The notes beneath the pieces are model-generated. The model was given only the letters and a program-made list of their open reading frames with translations. It had not been told where the DNA came from and searched no databases. A DNA stretch of 53,385 nt, taken from positions 1 to 53,385 of the forward strand of contig DATABY010000197.1 of the NCBI GenBank assembly GCA_036259355.1. Reading direction: 5' to 3'. Below, piece by piece: positions 32,582 to 40,969 of the stretch (position 1 is its first letter; each line of letters starts with the position of its first letter). A program made the translations under genes and the position numbers. The stretch comes from JALZDI01 sp036259355. Lineage in GTDB: Bacteria > Actinomycetota > Actinomycetes > Propionibacteriales > Nocardioidaceae.

Positions 32582-33528
32582 ACGAGCAGACACCGCTGCG
32601 CATCGGCACCCGCGCCAGCGCCCTGGCCCAGGCCCAGTCCGGTCAGGTCGCCGAGCAGCTCACCGCGTGGCTGAGCGGACGCTCGGGCCGCGAGGCCGTG
32701 CTGGTGCCGGTCACCACCGAGGGCGACCTCAACCAGCGGCCGCTGACCGAGCTCGGCGGCGCCGGCGTGTTCGTCAGCGCGCTGCGCGAGGCGCTGCTCG
32801 CCGGGGAGGTCGACGTCGCGGTGCACTCGCTGAAGGACCTGCCGACCGCGCCGGCTCCGGGCATCGTGCTGGCCGCAGTCCCCGCGCGGGAGGACCCGCG
32901 CGACGCCGTGGTGGCGCGCGACGGGCTCACGCTCGGCGAGCTGCCGCCCGGGTCGCGCATCGGCACCGGCTCGCCGCGCCGGGAGGCGCAGCTGCGCGCG
33001 CTCGGCCTCGGCTTCGAGGTCGAGCCGGTGCGCGGAAACGTCGGCACCCGGATCGGCTACGTCACCGAGGGCAGGCTCGACGCCGTGGTGCTGGCGTACG
33101 CCGGCCTGCGGCGCATCGACCGCGCCGACGAGGTGACCGAGGTCCTCGACCCGCTGCAGATGCTCCCCGCCCCCGGACAGGGAGCCCTGGCGATCGAGTG
33201 CCGTGCGGACGACACGGATCTCGCCGAGCAGCTGCGCGCAGCGCTCGACGACTCCGCGACCCGTGCGGCCGTGAGCGCCGAGCGCAGCCTGCTCGCGACC
33301 CTCGAGGCCGGATGCACCGCCCCGGTCGGCGCCCTCGCCGAAGTTGCGCTCGGGGACGCCGGGGAGGAAATCTGGATGCGTGCCGTCGCCGCCGCTGTCG
33401 ACGGTACGCAGGTGGTCAAGATGTCCACGTCCGGCGCCGTTGACGAGGCCGTCGGCCTGGGCAAAGCCCTGGCCGAGGACATGCTCGCCGACGGCGCGAG
33501 CGCTCTCCTCGGGGAGCGTGTGCCGTGA
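32578..33528 (+). CDS. hemC: Porphobilinogen deaminase (hydroxymethylbilane synthase)
   Basis: HemC (316 residues) joins four porphobilinogen units. The dipyrromethane-anchoring cysteine is C245 in LEAGCTAPVG. RIGTRASALAQ, DVAVHSLKDLP with the catalytic Asp, and IGTGSPRREAQL are the family signatures. The GTG start overlaps the hemA stop by 4 nt, and its stop in turn overlaps the hemD start. It is a full-length enzyme with nothing missing. Confidence 0.98.
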   Translation: MNEQTPLRIGTRASALAQAQSGQVAEQLTAWLSGRSGREAVLVPVTTEGDLNQRPLTELGGAGVFVSALREALLAGEVDVAVHSLKDLPTAPAPGIVLAAVPAREDPRDAVVARDGLTLGELPPGSRIGTGSPRREAQLRALGLGFEVEPVRGNVGTRIGYVTEGRLDAVVLAYAGLRRIDRADEVTEVLDPLQMLPAPGQGALAIECRADDTDLAEQLRAALDDSATRAAVSAERSLLATLEAGCTAPVGALAEVALGDAGEEIWMRAVAAAVDGTQVVKMSTSGAVDEAVGLGKALAEDMLADGASALLGERVP

Positions 33529-35411
33529 CCGCAGCCCGACGGCAACCCAGGAAGAGAAGCACATTGACGAGCACGACCGCGACCAAGTCGACGGCCAAGC
33601 GAACTGCCAAGCCGGTGAAGAAGGCCGCTACGGGAGACTCTGCCTCCCGCACGCGTCCCGAGACGCCCCCCACGGGTGACGTCTCGAGCAAGTCCACCAA
33701 GGCGGGCAAGTCGCAAGCAGCCGCGAAGACCACGAAGGCGACCAAGGCGACCCCCGCGAAGGCGGCGCCGAAGCGGCGCAGCTCCGCGAAGGGGTCGCGC
33801 AGCAAGTCGCCGGAGGCGCCCCCGCGGCCGGTCGGCTACGTGTCGTTCGTGGGCACCGGCCCCGGCGACCCGGCTCTGCTCACGCTGCGGGCGGTCGACC
33901 TGATCCGCAACGCGGACGTGGTGATCACCGAGGCACCCGAGCACGCCGCGCTGCTGGCCGAGGTGTGCCCGCAGTTCGCCGGCACCGTGGTCGACGGCGG
34001 CTACGGCGAGGACGGTCAGCCGCTGACGCATGCGTCGCGCGCCAAGGTCGTGGTGAAGCAGGCCAAGCACGCGGAGCACGTCGTCCGTCTGATGTCGGGT
34101 GACCCGTGGCTGTACGCCACGGGGCCGGAGGAGGCGCAGGCCTGCGTGAAGGCGGGCGTGGCGTTCGACGTCGTGCCCGGTGTCTCCGCGGTGACCGGTG
34201 TCGCCGCGTACGCCGGGGTGCCGCTGACCACGCGCACCGAGCGAGAGCTCTCGGTCGTCAACGTCGCCGAGAGCAAGGTCGACTGGTCCCGGTACGGCGG
34301 CGACCAGACGCTGGTGCTGCTCGGCGCGGTCGACTCCATCGGCGACATCGCGAAGTCGCTGGTGGCCGCCGGCCGCTCCGGCGACACACCGGTGGCGATG
34401 ACCCGGGTCGGCACGACCACCGACCAGTCCACGGTGATCTCGACCCTGGACTCGATCGGCGCCGACACCAAGGCCGCCCGGATGCATCCGCCGGCGGTCA
34501 CCGTGGTGGGTGAGGTGGTCGGCCTGCGCGACACGCTGTCGTGGTTCGAGACCAAGCCGCTGTTCGGCTGGCGGGTGCTGGTGCCGCGCACCAAGGAGCA
34601 GGCCGCGTCGCTGTCGCTGCGGCTGCGTGAGTACGGCGCCGTGCCCGAGGAGGTCCCGACCATCTCGGTGGAGCCTCCGCGCAACCCGCAGCAGATGGAC
34701 AAGGCGGTGCGCGGCCTGGTCGAGGGCCGCTACGAGTGGATCGCGTTCACCTCGGTCAACGCCGTCCGCGCGGTGCGGGAGAAGTTCGACGAGTACGGCC
34801 TGGACGCGCGCGCGTTCAGCGGGCTGAAGATCGCCGCGGTCGGAGACAAGACCGCCGAGGCGATCGCCGCCTGGGGCATCCGGGCCGACCTGGTGCCGTC
34901 CGGCGAGCAGTCCGCCCGCGGCCTGCTGGAGGACTGGCCGCCGTACGACGACGTGCTCGACCCGATCAACCGGGTCTTCCTGCCGCGCGCCGACATCGCG
35001 ACCGAGACGTTGGTCGCGGGCCTGGTCGAGCTCGGCTGGGAGGTCGACGACGTCACCGCCTACCGGACGGTGCGCGCGGCTCCGCCGCCGGCGCCGACGC
35101 GGGAGGCGATCAAGACCGGCAAGTTCGACGCGGTCGTGTTCACGTCCTCCTCGACGGTGCGCAACCTGGTCGACATCGCGGGCAAGCCGCACGCGTCCAC
35201 GGTGATCGCGGCGATCGGGCCGGCGACGGCCAAGACCGCCGAGGAGCACGGCCTGCGGGTCGACGTGCTGGCGCCTTCGCCGTCGGTGGAGGACCTGACG
35301 GCGGCGCTGGCGGAGTTCGGCGCCGCGCGCCGGCTGGCGATGGTCGAGGCCGGTGAGCCGGTGACCAAGCCGTCCGAGCGGCGGCCGTCCACCCGTCGCC
35401 GGGCGACCTGA
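33525..35411 (+). CDS. hemD: Fused uroporphyrinogen-III C-methyltransferase-like / uroporphyrinogen-III synthase with basic N-terminal tail
   Basis: This 628-residue fusion has three parts. Residues 1-100 are a Lys/Ala/Thr/Ser tail (SAKRTAKPVKKAA-like units) resembling histone H1. Residues about 104-340 form a SUMT/CobA-type domain (SFVGTGPGDPALLTLRA). From about 345 (FGWRVLVPRTKEQA) comes the uroporphyrinogen-III synthase HemD, which closes the tetrapyrrole ring. The SUMT loop usually reading GDPFVFGR is SGDPWLYATG and the early Asp/Glu sites differ, so methylation of uroporphyrinogen is uncertain. GTG 33525 overlaps hemC; TTG 33564, preceded by GGAAGAGAAG, is an alternative start that keeps most of the tail. 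Confidence 0.93.
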   Translation: MTAARRQPRKRSTLTSTTATKSTAKRTAKPVKKAATGDSASRTRPETPPTGDVSSKSTKAGKSQAAAKTTKATKATPAKAAPKRRSSAKGSRSKSPEAPPRPVGYVSFVGTGPGDPALLTLRAVDLIRNADVVITEAPEHAALLAEVCPQFAGTVVDGGYGEDGQPLTHASRAKVVVKQAKHAEHVVRLMSGDPWLYATGPEEAQACVKAGVAFDVVPGVSAVTGVAAYAGVPLTTRTERELSVVNVAESKVDWSRYGGDQTLVLLGAVDSIGDIAKSLVAAGRSGDTPVAMTRVGTTTDQSTVISTLDSIGADTKAARMHPPAVTVVGEVVGLRDTLSWFETKPLFGWRVLVPRTKEQAASLSLRLREYGAVPEEVPTISVEPPRNPQQMDKAVRGLVEGRYEWIAFTSVNAVRAVREKFDEYGLDARAFSGLKIAAVGDKTAEAIAAWGIRADLVPSGEQSARGLLEDWPPYDDVLDPINRVFLPRADIATETLVAGLVELGWEVDDVTAYRTVRAAPPPAPTREAIKTGKFDAVVFTSSSTVRNLVDIAGKPHASTVIAAIGPATAKTAEEHGLRVDVLAPSPSVEDLTAALAEFGAARRLAMVEAGEPVTKPSERRPSTRRRAT

Positions 35412-35434
35412 CGCGGTTTGCCGGAGTAGGCGCG

Positions 35435-36415
35435 ATGGGTTTCCCCGAGCAGCGGCCGCGGCGGCTTCGTCGTACGCCGGCGATCCGCCGGCTGGTCGCG
35501 GAGACCAGCCTGGAGCCGCGGCACCTCGTGCTGCCGCTGTTCGTGCGCGAGGGTACGGCCGAGCCGATGCCGATCTCGAGCATGCCCGGCGTCGTGCAGC
35601 ACTCGCGCGACACGCTGCGCAAGGCCGCCGTCGAGGCGGTCGAGGCGGGCGTCGGCGGGCTGATGCTGTTCGGGATCCCCGAGCGCAAGGACGCGCGTGG
35701 GTCCGGGGCCGTCGACCCCGAGGGCGTGCTCAACGTGGCGCTGCGCGACGTGCAGGCCGAGGTCGGCGACGCCACCGTGGTGATGGCCGACCTGTGCCTG
35801 GACGAGTTCACCGACCACGGCCACTGCGGCCTGCTCGCGCCCGACGGGACGGTCGACAACGACGCCACGCTGGAGGTCTACGCCGAGATGGCGCTGGCGC
35901 AGGCCGCGGCCGGGGCGGACCTGCTCGGCCCGAGCGGGATGATGGACGGCCAGGTCGCAGTGGTGCGCCGGGCGTTGGATGATGGTGGCTTCGGCGGCGT
36001 GGGGGTGCTGGCGTACACCGCGAAGTACGCCTCGGCGTTCTACGGCCCGTTCCGCGAGGCGGTCGACTCGTCGCTGCAGGGTGATCGGCGCACCTACCAG
36101 CAGGATCCCGCGAACGCCGTCGAGGCGCTGCGCGAGGCCCGGCTCGACGTCGAGGAGGGCGCCGACCTGGTGATGGTGAAGCCGGCGCTGGCGTACCTGG
36201 ACCTGGTCGCGTCGGTGGCGGCCCACGTCGACGTGCCCGTCGCGGCGTACAACATCTCCGGCGAGTACTCCATGGTCGAGGCGGCCGCCGCACGCGGGTG
36301 GATCGACCGCGAGGCCGCGATCCTGGAGACGCTGACGTCGATCCGCCGCGCCGGCGCCTCGGTGGTGCTGACCTACTGGGCCACCGAGGCCGCCCAGCTG
36401 CTCCGCCGCCGCTGA
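35435..36415 (+). CDS. hemB: Delta-aminolevulinic acid dehydratase (porphobilinogen synthase)
   Basis: HemB (326 residues) condenses two aminolevulinate molecules to porphobilinogen. The Schiff-base lysines lie in YTAKYASAFYGPFR and MVKPALAYLD. The active-site metal segment reads DLCLDEFTDHGHCGLL: the first and third Cys ligands are kept and the middle one is Asp, a mix of the Zn (C-C-C) and Mg (A-D-D) patterns. ATG 35435 lies 23 bp past hemD with GGAG before it, the last gene of the rex-hem run. A repeat and a terminator follow. Confidence 0.98.
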   Translation: MGFPEQRPRRLRRTPAIRRLVAETSLEPRHLVLPLFVREGTAEPMPISSMPGVVQHSRDTLRKAAVEAVEAGVGGLMLFGIPERKDARGSGAVDPEGVLNVALRDVQAEVGDATVVMADLCLDEFTDHGHCGLLAPDGTVDNDATLEVYAEMALAQAAAGADLLGPSGMMDGQVAVVRRALDDGGFGGVGVLAYTAKYASAFYGPFREAVDSSLQGDRRTYQQDPANAVEALREARLDVEEGADLVMVKPALAYLDLVASVAAHVDVPVAAYNISGEYSMVEAAAARGWIDREAAILETLTSIRRAGASVVLTYWATEAAQLLRRR

Positions 36416-36450
36416 CACGTCCGCGGTCCCGCCGCCCGGGGCGCTCCGGT

Positions 36451-36540
36451 GTGAACCCGTTTGGCGCGGGGGTCCCCCACAGCGAACCTATCGGCACAGG
36501 GGACCCCCGCAACGAAAAGCGTTCGGACCGGCGCTCCCCA
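36451..36540. repeat. Dispersed quasi-palindromic intergenic repeat, copy 2
   Basis: GCGGGGGTCCCC at 36466-36477 is repeated inverted at 36499-36510 in the convergent gap between hemB and the lytic transglycosylase gene. Flanks (for example GAACC and AACGAAAA) align with copies near 650 and, reversed, 47.25 kb. Confidence 0.85.
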
Positions 36541-36563
36541 CACACGTTGCGCGAACACGACAA

Positions 36564-36588
36564 GGCCCGGTGCTCGATGCACCGGGCC
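36564..36588. terminator. Strong bidirectional terminator hairpin
   Basis: GGCCCGGTGC at 36564-36573 pairs perfectly with GCACCGGGCC at 36579-36588 over the loop TCGAT; flanking ACAA/TTGT extends it past a bulge. It stands 15 bp from the stop codon of the lytic transglycosylase gene. Confidence 0.75.
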
Positions 36589-36602
36589 GTTGTGCTCCTG
36601 GG

Positions 36603-38048
36603 TCAGCCGAGACCGCCGATGATCCCCAGCGCCTCGTCCATGGTCTTGCCGACGACCCGGCCGGTGCAGGTGTCGACCAGGAGGCTCGGGAGGTGCTGCT
36701 GGCACAGCGCTCGTGCCTCGCTGGAGCTGAGGACGTCCTCAACGGGCTCGGTGGCACCGCCACCGCCCCCGCCGCCACCGGTGCCGCCGCCACCGGTGCC
36801 GCCACCGCCGACGGTGTCGCGAACGGTCTTCCGCACGCCGTCGACCGCGTCGCCGACCGGGTCGGGCTCGCTCGGAGTGTCCGGGACGGAACCGCCGCCG
36901 TTGCCGTCGTCACCGCCGGTGGAGCCGTCGTCGCCGGTGGACCCGTCGCTGCCGCCGGTGGAGCCGTCGCTGCCACCGGTCGAGCCACCGCCGCTGGAGC
37001 CGCCGTCGCTGGAGCCGCCGTCGCTGGAGCCACCGCCCCCGCCGCCGAGCGTGCCGGGAGAGGACGCGGTGCCGCCGGAGGTGGAGCCACCCTGGGACCC
37101 GCCGGACGGGTGGTTACGGTCGCCCGCCGCTGAAGGCTGGCCGCTCGAGGAGGCCTGGAAGTCCTGCGGCACCAGCGTGGTGGAGGACGGCGTGCCGTTG
37201 GGTACGGCGGTGTACTCGCCGCCGGCGTAGGTCGCCGCGATCGACAGCACGAGGTTGACGTACTCGTTGCTGTGGTTGTACCGGTAGACCGCCGCGCGCT
37301 GCCCGGCGTCGGTCGCCAGGTTGTCGCTGCCGGCGCAGAGGTAGACGGCGCTGGCCGTGGCCGCGTCGTCGATGTCCTGGGGGTCCTTCTTGCCGTCCTG
37401 GTCGGCGTCGACGCCGGCGACCGACCACGTGCCCGGGATGAACTGCATCGGGCCGACGGCACGGTCGTAGACGGAGTCGTTGTCGAACTGGCCGCCGTCG
37501 CTGTCGCGGATCAGCGCGGTGCCGTTGCTGCCGTCGAGCGCGATGCCGTAGATGCCCGGCTGGGCCTTGCCCTGCGCGTCGAGGGCGTTGCCGCCGTAGC
37601 GGCCGTGGTCGGACTCGACCCGGCCGATCGCGGCGATCAGCGGCCAGTCGATGTTGCAGGCGGGGTCGGCCTGGTTGAGGATCGCCGCGGCCCGCTGGTA
37701 GGCCTTCAGCGCGCTCGCCGGGATGCCGTTGACCGAGCTCGACATGCTCGTCGGCGTGGTCGACGGCGCGTCACCGGTCGGGAACTTGAAGTCGGACTCC
37801 GGAGCAAGGGCGGCGTTGAGCCCGCCCGGGATCGCGCCACCGGGCATGGCCACGCTGGCCGGCTGGTCGAACGCCGTCGCCGGCACCGTCGGAGCGCCGG
37901 CCCGGGTGGTCGCCGTCGGGTCGAGCCCATCGCGTTCGCCGGTCGCGGCGTTGGCGGAGAGCGCACCGGACAGCACCACGAGAGGAAGCAGCGCGGTCGC
38001 CTTCTGCCATCGCGCTGTCCGTGGTGCCCTACGGGTGCCCTTACGCAT
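36603..38048 (-). CDS. Secreted lytic transglycosylase with low-complexity region
   Basis: This 481-residue exported enzyme cleaves peptidoglycan. A signal peptide (ATALLPLVVLSGALSANA) is followed by an SLT/MltB-like domain at about 110-300, with catalytic Glu145 in GRVESDHGR and substrate-site AVGPMQFIPGTW. An EF-hand-like calcium loop DADQDGKKDPQD follows. Residues about 320-445 are Gly/Ser/Asp/Thr repeats such as GGSDGSTGGSDGSTG, then a conserved Cys-containing C-terminal stretch (LCQQHLPSLLVDTC). ATG 38048, with GGAGG 7 nt upstream, fits the signal peptide. It is divergent from hemL. The repetitive segment may span the wall. Confidence 0.93.
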   Translation of the reverse strand: MRKGTRRAPRTARWQKATALLPLVVLSGALSANAATGERDGLDPTATTRAGAPTVPATAFDQPASVAMPGGAIPGGLNAALAPESDFKFPTGDAPSTTPTSMSSSVNGIPASALKAYQRAAAILNQADPACNIDWPLIAAIGRVESDHGRYGGNALDAQGKAQPGIYGIALDGSNGTALIRDSDGGQFDNDSVYDRAVGPMQFIPGTWSVAGVDADQDGKKDPQDIDDAATASAVYLCAGSDNLATDAGQRAAVYRYNHSNEYVNLVLSIAATYAGGEYTAVPNGTPSSTTLVPQDFQASSSGQPSAAGDRNHPSGGSQGGSTSGGTASSPGTLGGGGGGSSDGGSSDGGSSGGGSTGGSDGSTGGSDGSTGDDGSTGGDDGNGGGSVPDTPSEPDPVGDAVDGVRKTVRDTVGGGGTGGGGTGGGGGGGGATEPVEDVLSSSEARALCQQHLPSLLVDTCTGRVVGKTMDEALGIIGGLG

Positions 38049-38167
38049 GCAAAATCCTCCGGTTTCCCTCCTGACGTCCACACATGCCCGGCACGTGTGG
38101 GCCCAAAACCCTGCTCCAGGTGGTGTGGTCAACGAACCGAAGCAGGCCAGGTTACGTGGCTCTCCGG

Positions 38168-38186
38168 GGCTCACACACTGTGAGCC
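38168..38186. promoter_or_regulatory. Perfect 19-bp palindrome between lytic transglycosylase and hemL genes
   Basis: GGCTCACA and TGTGAGCC are exact reverse complements around CAC. The central 15 nt also fit the BldD box at all but one fixed position. It could serve either divergent gene: 92 bp from hemL and 120 bp from the transglycosylase start. Confidence 0.5.
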
Positions 38187-38277
38187 GGGTCTCACGCAGC
38201 GTCTCCAAGCGCGCCCGCCCGAGGGCCCGCGACGGCCCGGGATTGGTGCCCGCCGCAGGCGTGGTGACAATGGACGG

Positions 38278-39693
38278 GTGACCACGCCGTCCGACCCGTC
38301 CCGCTCCGCGCCCTTCCCCGCCGACGCCCCGGGCTCGGCCGCGCTCTTCGACCGCGCGCGGGCCGCGATCCCCGGAGGGGTCAGCTCTCCGGTGCGCGCG
38401 TTCGGCGCGGTCGGGGGTACGCCGAGGTTCATCGCGCGCGCACGCGGCCCCTACCTGGTCGACGTCGACGGCCGGGAGTACGTCGACCTGGTCGGCTCCT
38501 GGGGGCCCATGCTGCTCGGCCACGCGCATCCGCAGGTGCAGGAGGCGGTCGCCCGCGCGGCGGCCGCGGGGACGTCGTTCGGCGCGCCGACGCAGGCCGA
38601 GGTGGAGCTCGCCGAGGAGATCGTGGCCCGCGCGCCGGTGGAGCGGGTGCGGCTGGTCTCCTCCGGCACCGAGGCCACCATGTCGGCGGTCCGGTTGGCC
38701 CGCGGCGTCACCGGCCGCGACCTGGTGGTGAAGTTCGCCGGCTGCTACCACGGCCACGTCGACTCGCTGCTGGCGTCGGCCGGCTCGGGCGTTGCCACGT
38801 TCGGGCTCCCCGGGACGCCGGGTGTCCCGGCCGGCGCCACCGCGGCCACGCTGGTGCTGCCGTACAACGACCCGGCCGCGGTCGAGGAGGCGTTCGCCGA
38901 GCACGGCGACCGGATCGCCTGCGTGATCACCGAGGCGGCGCCGGGCAACATGGGCGTCGTCGCGCCGGCCGAGGGATTCAACGCGTTCCTGTCACGCACC
39001 TGCGCCGCGCACGGCGCGCTGTTCGTCAGCGACGAGGTGATGACCGGCTTCCGGGTCACCCGGTCCGGCCACTACGGCCTCGACGGCGACGGCTGGCGGC
39101 CCGACCTGATGACGTTCGGCAAGGTCATGGGCGGCGGCTTCCCGGCCGCGGCGTTCGGGGGCCGCGCCGACCTGATGGAGCAGCTCGCGCCCGAAGGGCC
39201 GGTGTACCAGGCCGGCACGCTGTCCGGGAACCCCGTCGCCGCCACCGCGGGCCTCACCACGCTGCAGCTGGCCACCGACGACGTCTACGGGCGCCTCGAC
39301 AAGGTCGCCGCGCAGGTCCAGGAGCTCGCCGCCGACGCGCTGCGCCAGGCCGGTGTGCCACACGTCATCTCCGCGGCCGGGAACCTGTTCAGCGTCTTCT
39401 TCGTCGAGGACGATGGGGTCACGCAGGTGCACGACTTCGCCGGTGCGCAGCGGCAGGCGCTGCACCGGTTCCGAGCGTTCTTCCACGCGATGCTGGCGTA
39501 CGGCGTCCACCTGCCGCCCAGCGCGTTCGAAGCCTGGTTCGTCAGCGCCGCGCACGACGAGCAGGCGGTCGACCGGATCGCGGCGGCGCTGCCGTACGCC
39601 GCGGAGGCGGCGGCCGCGGCCCGACCCGACCGCGACCGGAGCGAGAGCGCGGAGCGAAGCGACGGGCGAACTGCGAGGGAGCCAACAGCATGA
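38278..39693 (+). CDS. hemL: Glutamate-1-semialdehyde 2,1-aminomutase
   Basis: HemL (471 residues) is a PLP enzyme that converts glutamate-1-semialdehyde to 5-aminolevulinate, the step after HemA. The PLP lysine lies in TFGKVMGGGFP; SGTEATMSAVRLAR and SDEVMTGFR bind the cofactor. It is about 40 residues longer than usual because of an acidic/basic C-terminal tail (RDRSESAERSDGRTAREP) that is probably not part of the enzyme. GTG 38278 is supported by GACAAT at 38266-38271, 6 nt before it (leaderless), and by the family-like length; upstream in-frame sequence is intergenic. It overlaps the next gene by 4 nt. Confidence 0.97.
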   Translation: MTTPSDPSRSAPFPADAPGSAALFDRARAAIPGGVSSPVRAFGAVGGTPRFIARARGPYLVDVDGREYVDLVGSWGPMLLGHAHPQVQEAVARAAAAGTSFGAPTQAEVELAEEIVARAPVERVRLVSSGTEATMSAVRLARGVTGRDLVVKFAGCYHGHVDSLLASAGSGVATFGLPGTPGVPAGATAATLVLPYNDPAAVEEAFAEHGDRIACVITEAAPGNMGVVAPAEGFNAFLSRTCAAHGALFVSDEVMTGFRVTRSGHYGLDGDGWRPDLMTFGKVMGGGFPAAAFGGRADLMEQLAPEGPVYQAGTLSGNPVAATAGLTTLQLATDDVYGRLDKVAAQVQELAADALRQAGVPHVISAAGNLFSVFFVEDDGVTQVHDFAGAQRQALHRFRAFFHAMLAYGVHLPPSAFEAWFVSAAHDEQAVDRIAAALPYAAEAAAAARPDRDRSESAERSDGRTAREPTA

Positions 39694-40355
39694 CTGCCGC
39701 GGATGACCGCACGACCGTCGTACACCTGCTGCGGCACGGGGAGGTGCACAACCCCGAGGGCATCCTCTACGGCCGGCTGTCCGGCTACAACCTGTCCGAC
39801 CTCGGCACCAAGATGGCGATGCGGGTGGCGGAGGCGCTGGCTGAGCGCGACGTCACCCACCTGGTGGCCTCGCCGCTGGAACGGGCGCAGCAGACCGCAC
39901 GGCCGCTGGCCGACCGCCTGGGCCAGGACATCGTCACCGACGCGCGCGTCATCGAGTCCGGCAACCACTTCGAGGGCATGGCCTTCGGGGCGGGCAAGGG
40001 CGCCTTCCGGCGTCCCTCGTCGTGGTGGGTCCTGCGCAACCCGTGGAAACCGTCCTGGGGCGAGCCGTACAAGCAGGTGGTCGACCGGATGCTGGCCGCG
40101 ATGGCCGACGCCCGCGACGACGCCCGCGGCCACGAGGCCGTCATCGTGTCCCACCAGCTGCCGATCTGGATCACCCGGTCGGCCGTGGAGGGGCTGCCGT
40201 TCCTGCACGACCCGCGGCGCCGGCACTGCACGCTGTGCAGCCTGACGTCGTTCACCTACGTCGACCACGAGGTCGTCTCGGTCTCCTACTCCGAGCCGGC
40301 CGCCGACCTGCTGCCTGCCCGGGGAGCCAACGCACCGTTCTCCGCAGGAGCCTGA
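39690..40355 (+). CDS. Histidine phosphatase family protein (phosphoglycerate mutase-like)
   Basis: This 221-residue protein carries the catalytic LLRHGEVHNPEG, the ASPLERAQQTA second signature and VSHQLPI in the place of the usual GHG-type His. It occupies the position of Rv0525, between hemL and the cytochrome maturation genes. The substrate is unknown. Start ATG 39690 overlaps the hemL stop. It joins hemL to the res/ccs genes as one likely transcript. Confidence 0.92.
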   Translation: MTAADDRTTVVHLLRHGEVHNPEGILYGRLSGYNLSDLGTKMAMRVAEALAERDVTHLVASPLERAQQTARPLADRLGQDIVTDARVIESGNHFEGMAFGAGKGAFRRPSSWWVLRNPWKPSWGEPYKQVVDRMLAAMADARDDARGHEAVIVSHQLPIWITRSAVEGLPFLHDPRRRHCTLCSLTSFTYVDHEVVSVSYSEPAADLLPARGANAPFSAGA

Positions 40356-40357
40356 GC

Positions 40358-40969
40358 TTGACCTTCCGTGCTGTCCCCGCGCCGCGGGCGCCGCGGGCGC
40401 TGCAGGCCCTGGTGGGCATGGCCGGCATGGCCGCTGCCCTGGTGCTGGCCGGCTGCTCGCAGTCGATGGGCGGGACCGAGGGGTTCGTCGCCGGCAGCGG
40501 GACGGTCACCGTGCTGCCGGCGGAACGGCGGGTCCCGGCGCCGGAGCTTTCCGGGGAGTCGCTCGACGGCAGACCGCTCGCCCTCGACGACTTCGCCGGC
40601 TCGACCGTCGTCCTCAACGTGTGGGGCTCGTGGTGCGCGCCCTGCCGGGAGGAGGCTCCCGACCTGGTCCGGGCAGCGAACCGGCTGAGGGACCGGGACG
40701 TGCAGTTCCTCGGCGTCAACGTCCGCGAGCCAGGTGTCGCCAACGCCCGCGCCTTCGTGCGCACCTACGACGTGCCGTACCCGAGCATCTACGACGCCGA
40801 CGGCTCGGAGCTGCTCGGCTTCCGCGACACCATGCCGCCCGACGCGATCCCCAGCACGCTCGTCATCGACCCGCAGGGCCGCGTGGCCGCGCGGGTGCTG
40901 GGCACCGTCGACGAGACCACCCTGATCGGCCTGGTCGACGACGTCGACGGACCTGAGGGCGGCGCCTGA
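40358..40969 (+). CDS. ResA/TlpA-like thiol-disulphide lipoprotein
   Basis: This 203-residue extracytoplasmic thioredoxin reduces apocytochrome c cysteines before haem attachment. A signal sequence ends in the lipobox VLAGC (lipidated C33), and the redox pair is C93-x2-C96 in WGSWCAPCREEAP. TTG 40358 is chosen because AGGAG at 40346-40350 lies 7 nt before it and the signal peptide is then complete. It receives electrons from CcdA, encoded by the next gene, whose ATG overlaps its stop. Confidence 0.95.
   Translation: MTFRAVPAPRAPRALQALVGMAGMAAALVLAGCSQSMGGTEGFVAGSGTVTVLPAERRVPAPELSGESLDGRPLALDDFAGSTVVLNVWGSWCAPCREEAPDLVRAANRLRDRDVQFLGVNVREPGVANARAFVRTYDVPYPSIYDADGSELLGFRDTMPPDAIPSTLVIDPQGRVAARVLGTVDETTLIGLVDDVDGPEGGA

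Noticed and set aside
36750..37100. Gly/Ser/Asp codon repeats as a separate repeat element
   Set aside because: They are the coding low-complexity segment of the lytic transglycosylase, in frame throughout.
38049..38277. Possible c-di-AMP (ydaO-type) riboswitch before the lytic transglycosylase
   Set aside because: disA in the window and the wall-hydrolase target made this attractive, but the conserved core sequences of that riboswitch were not found on the minus strand.
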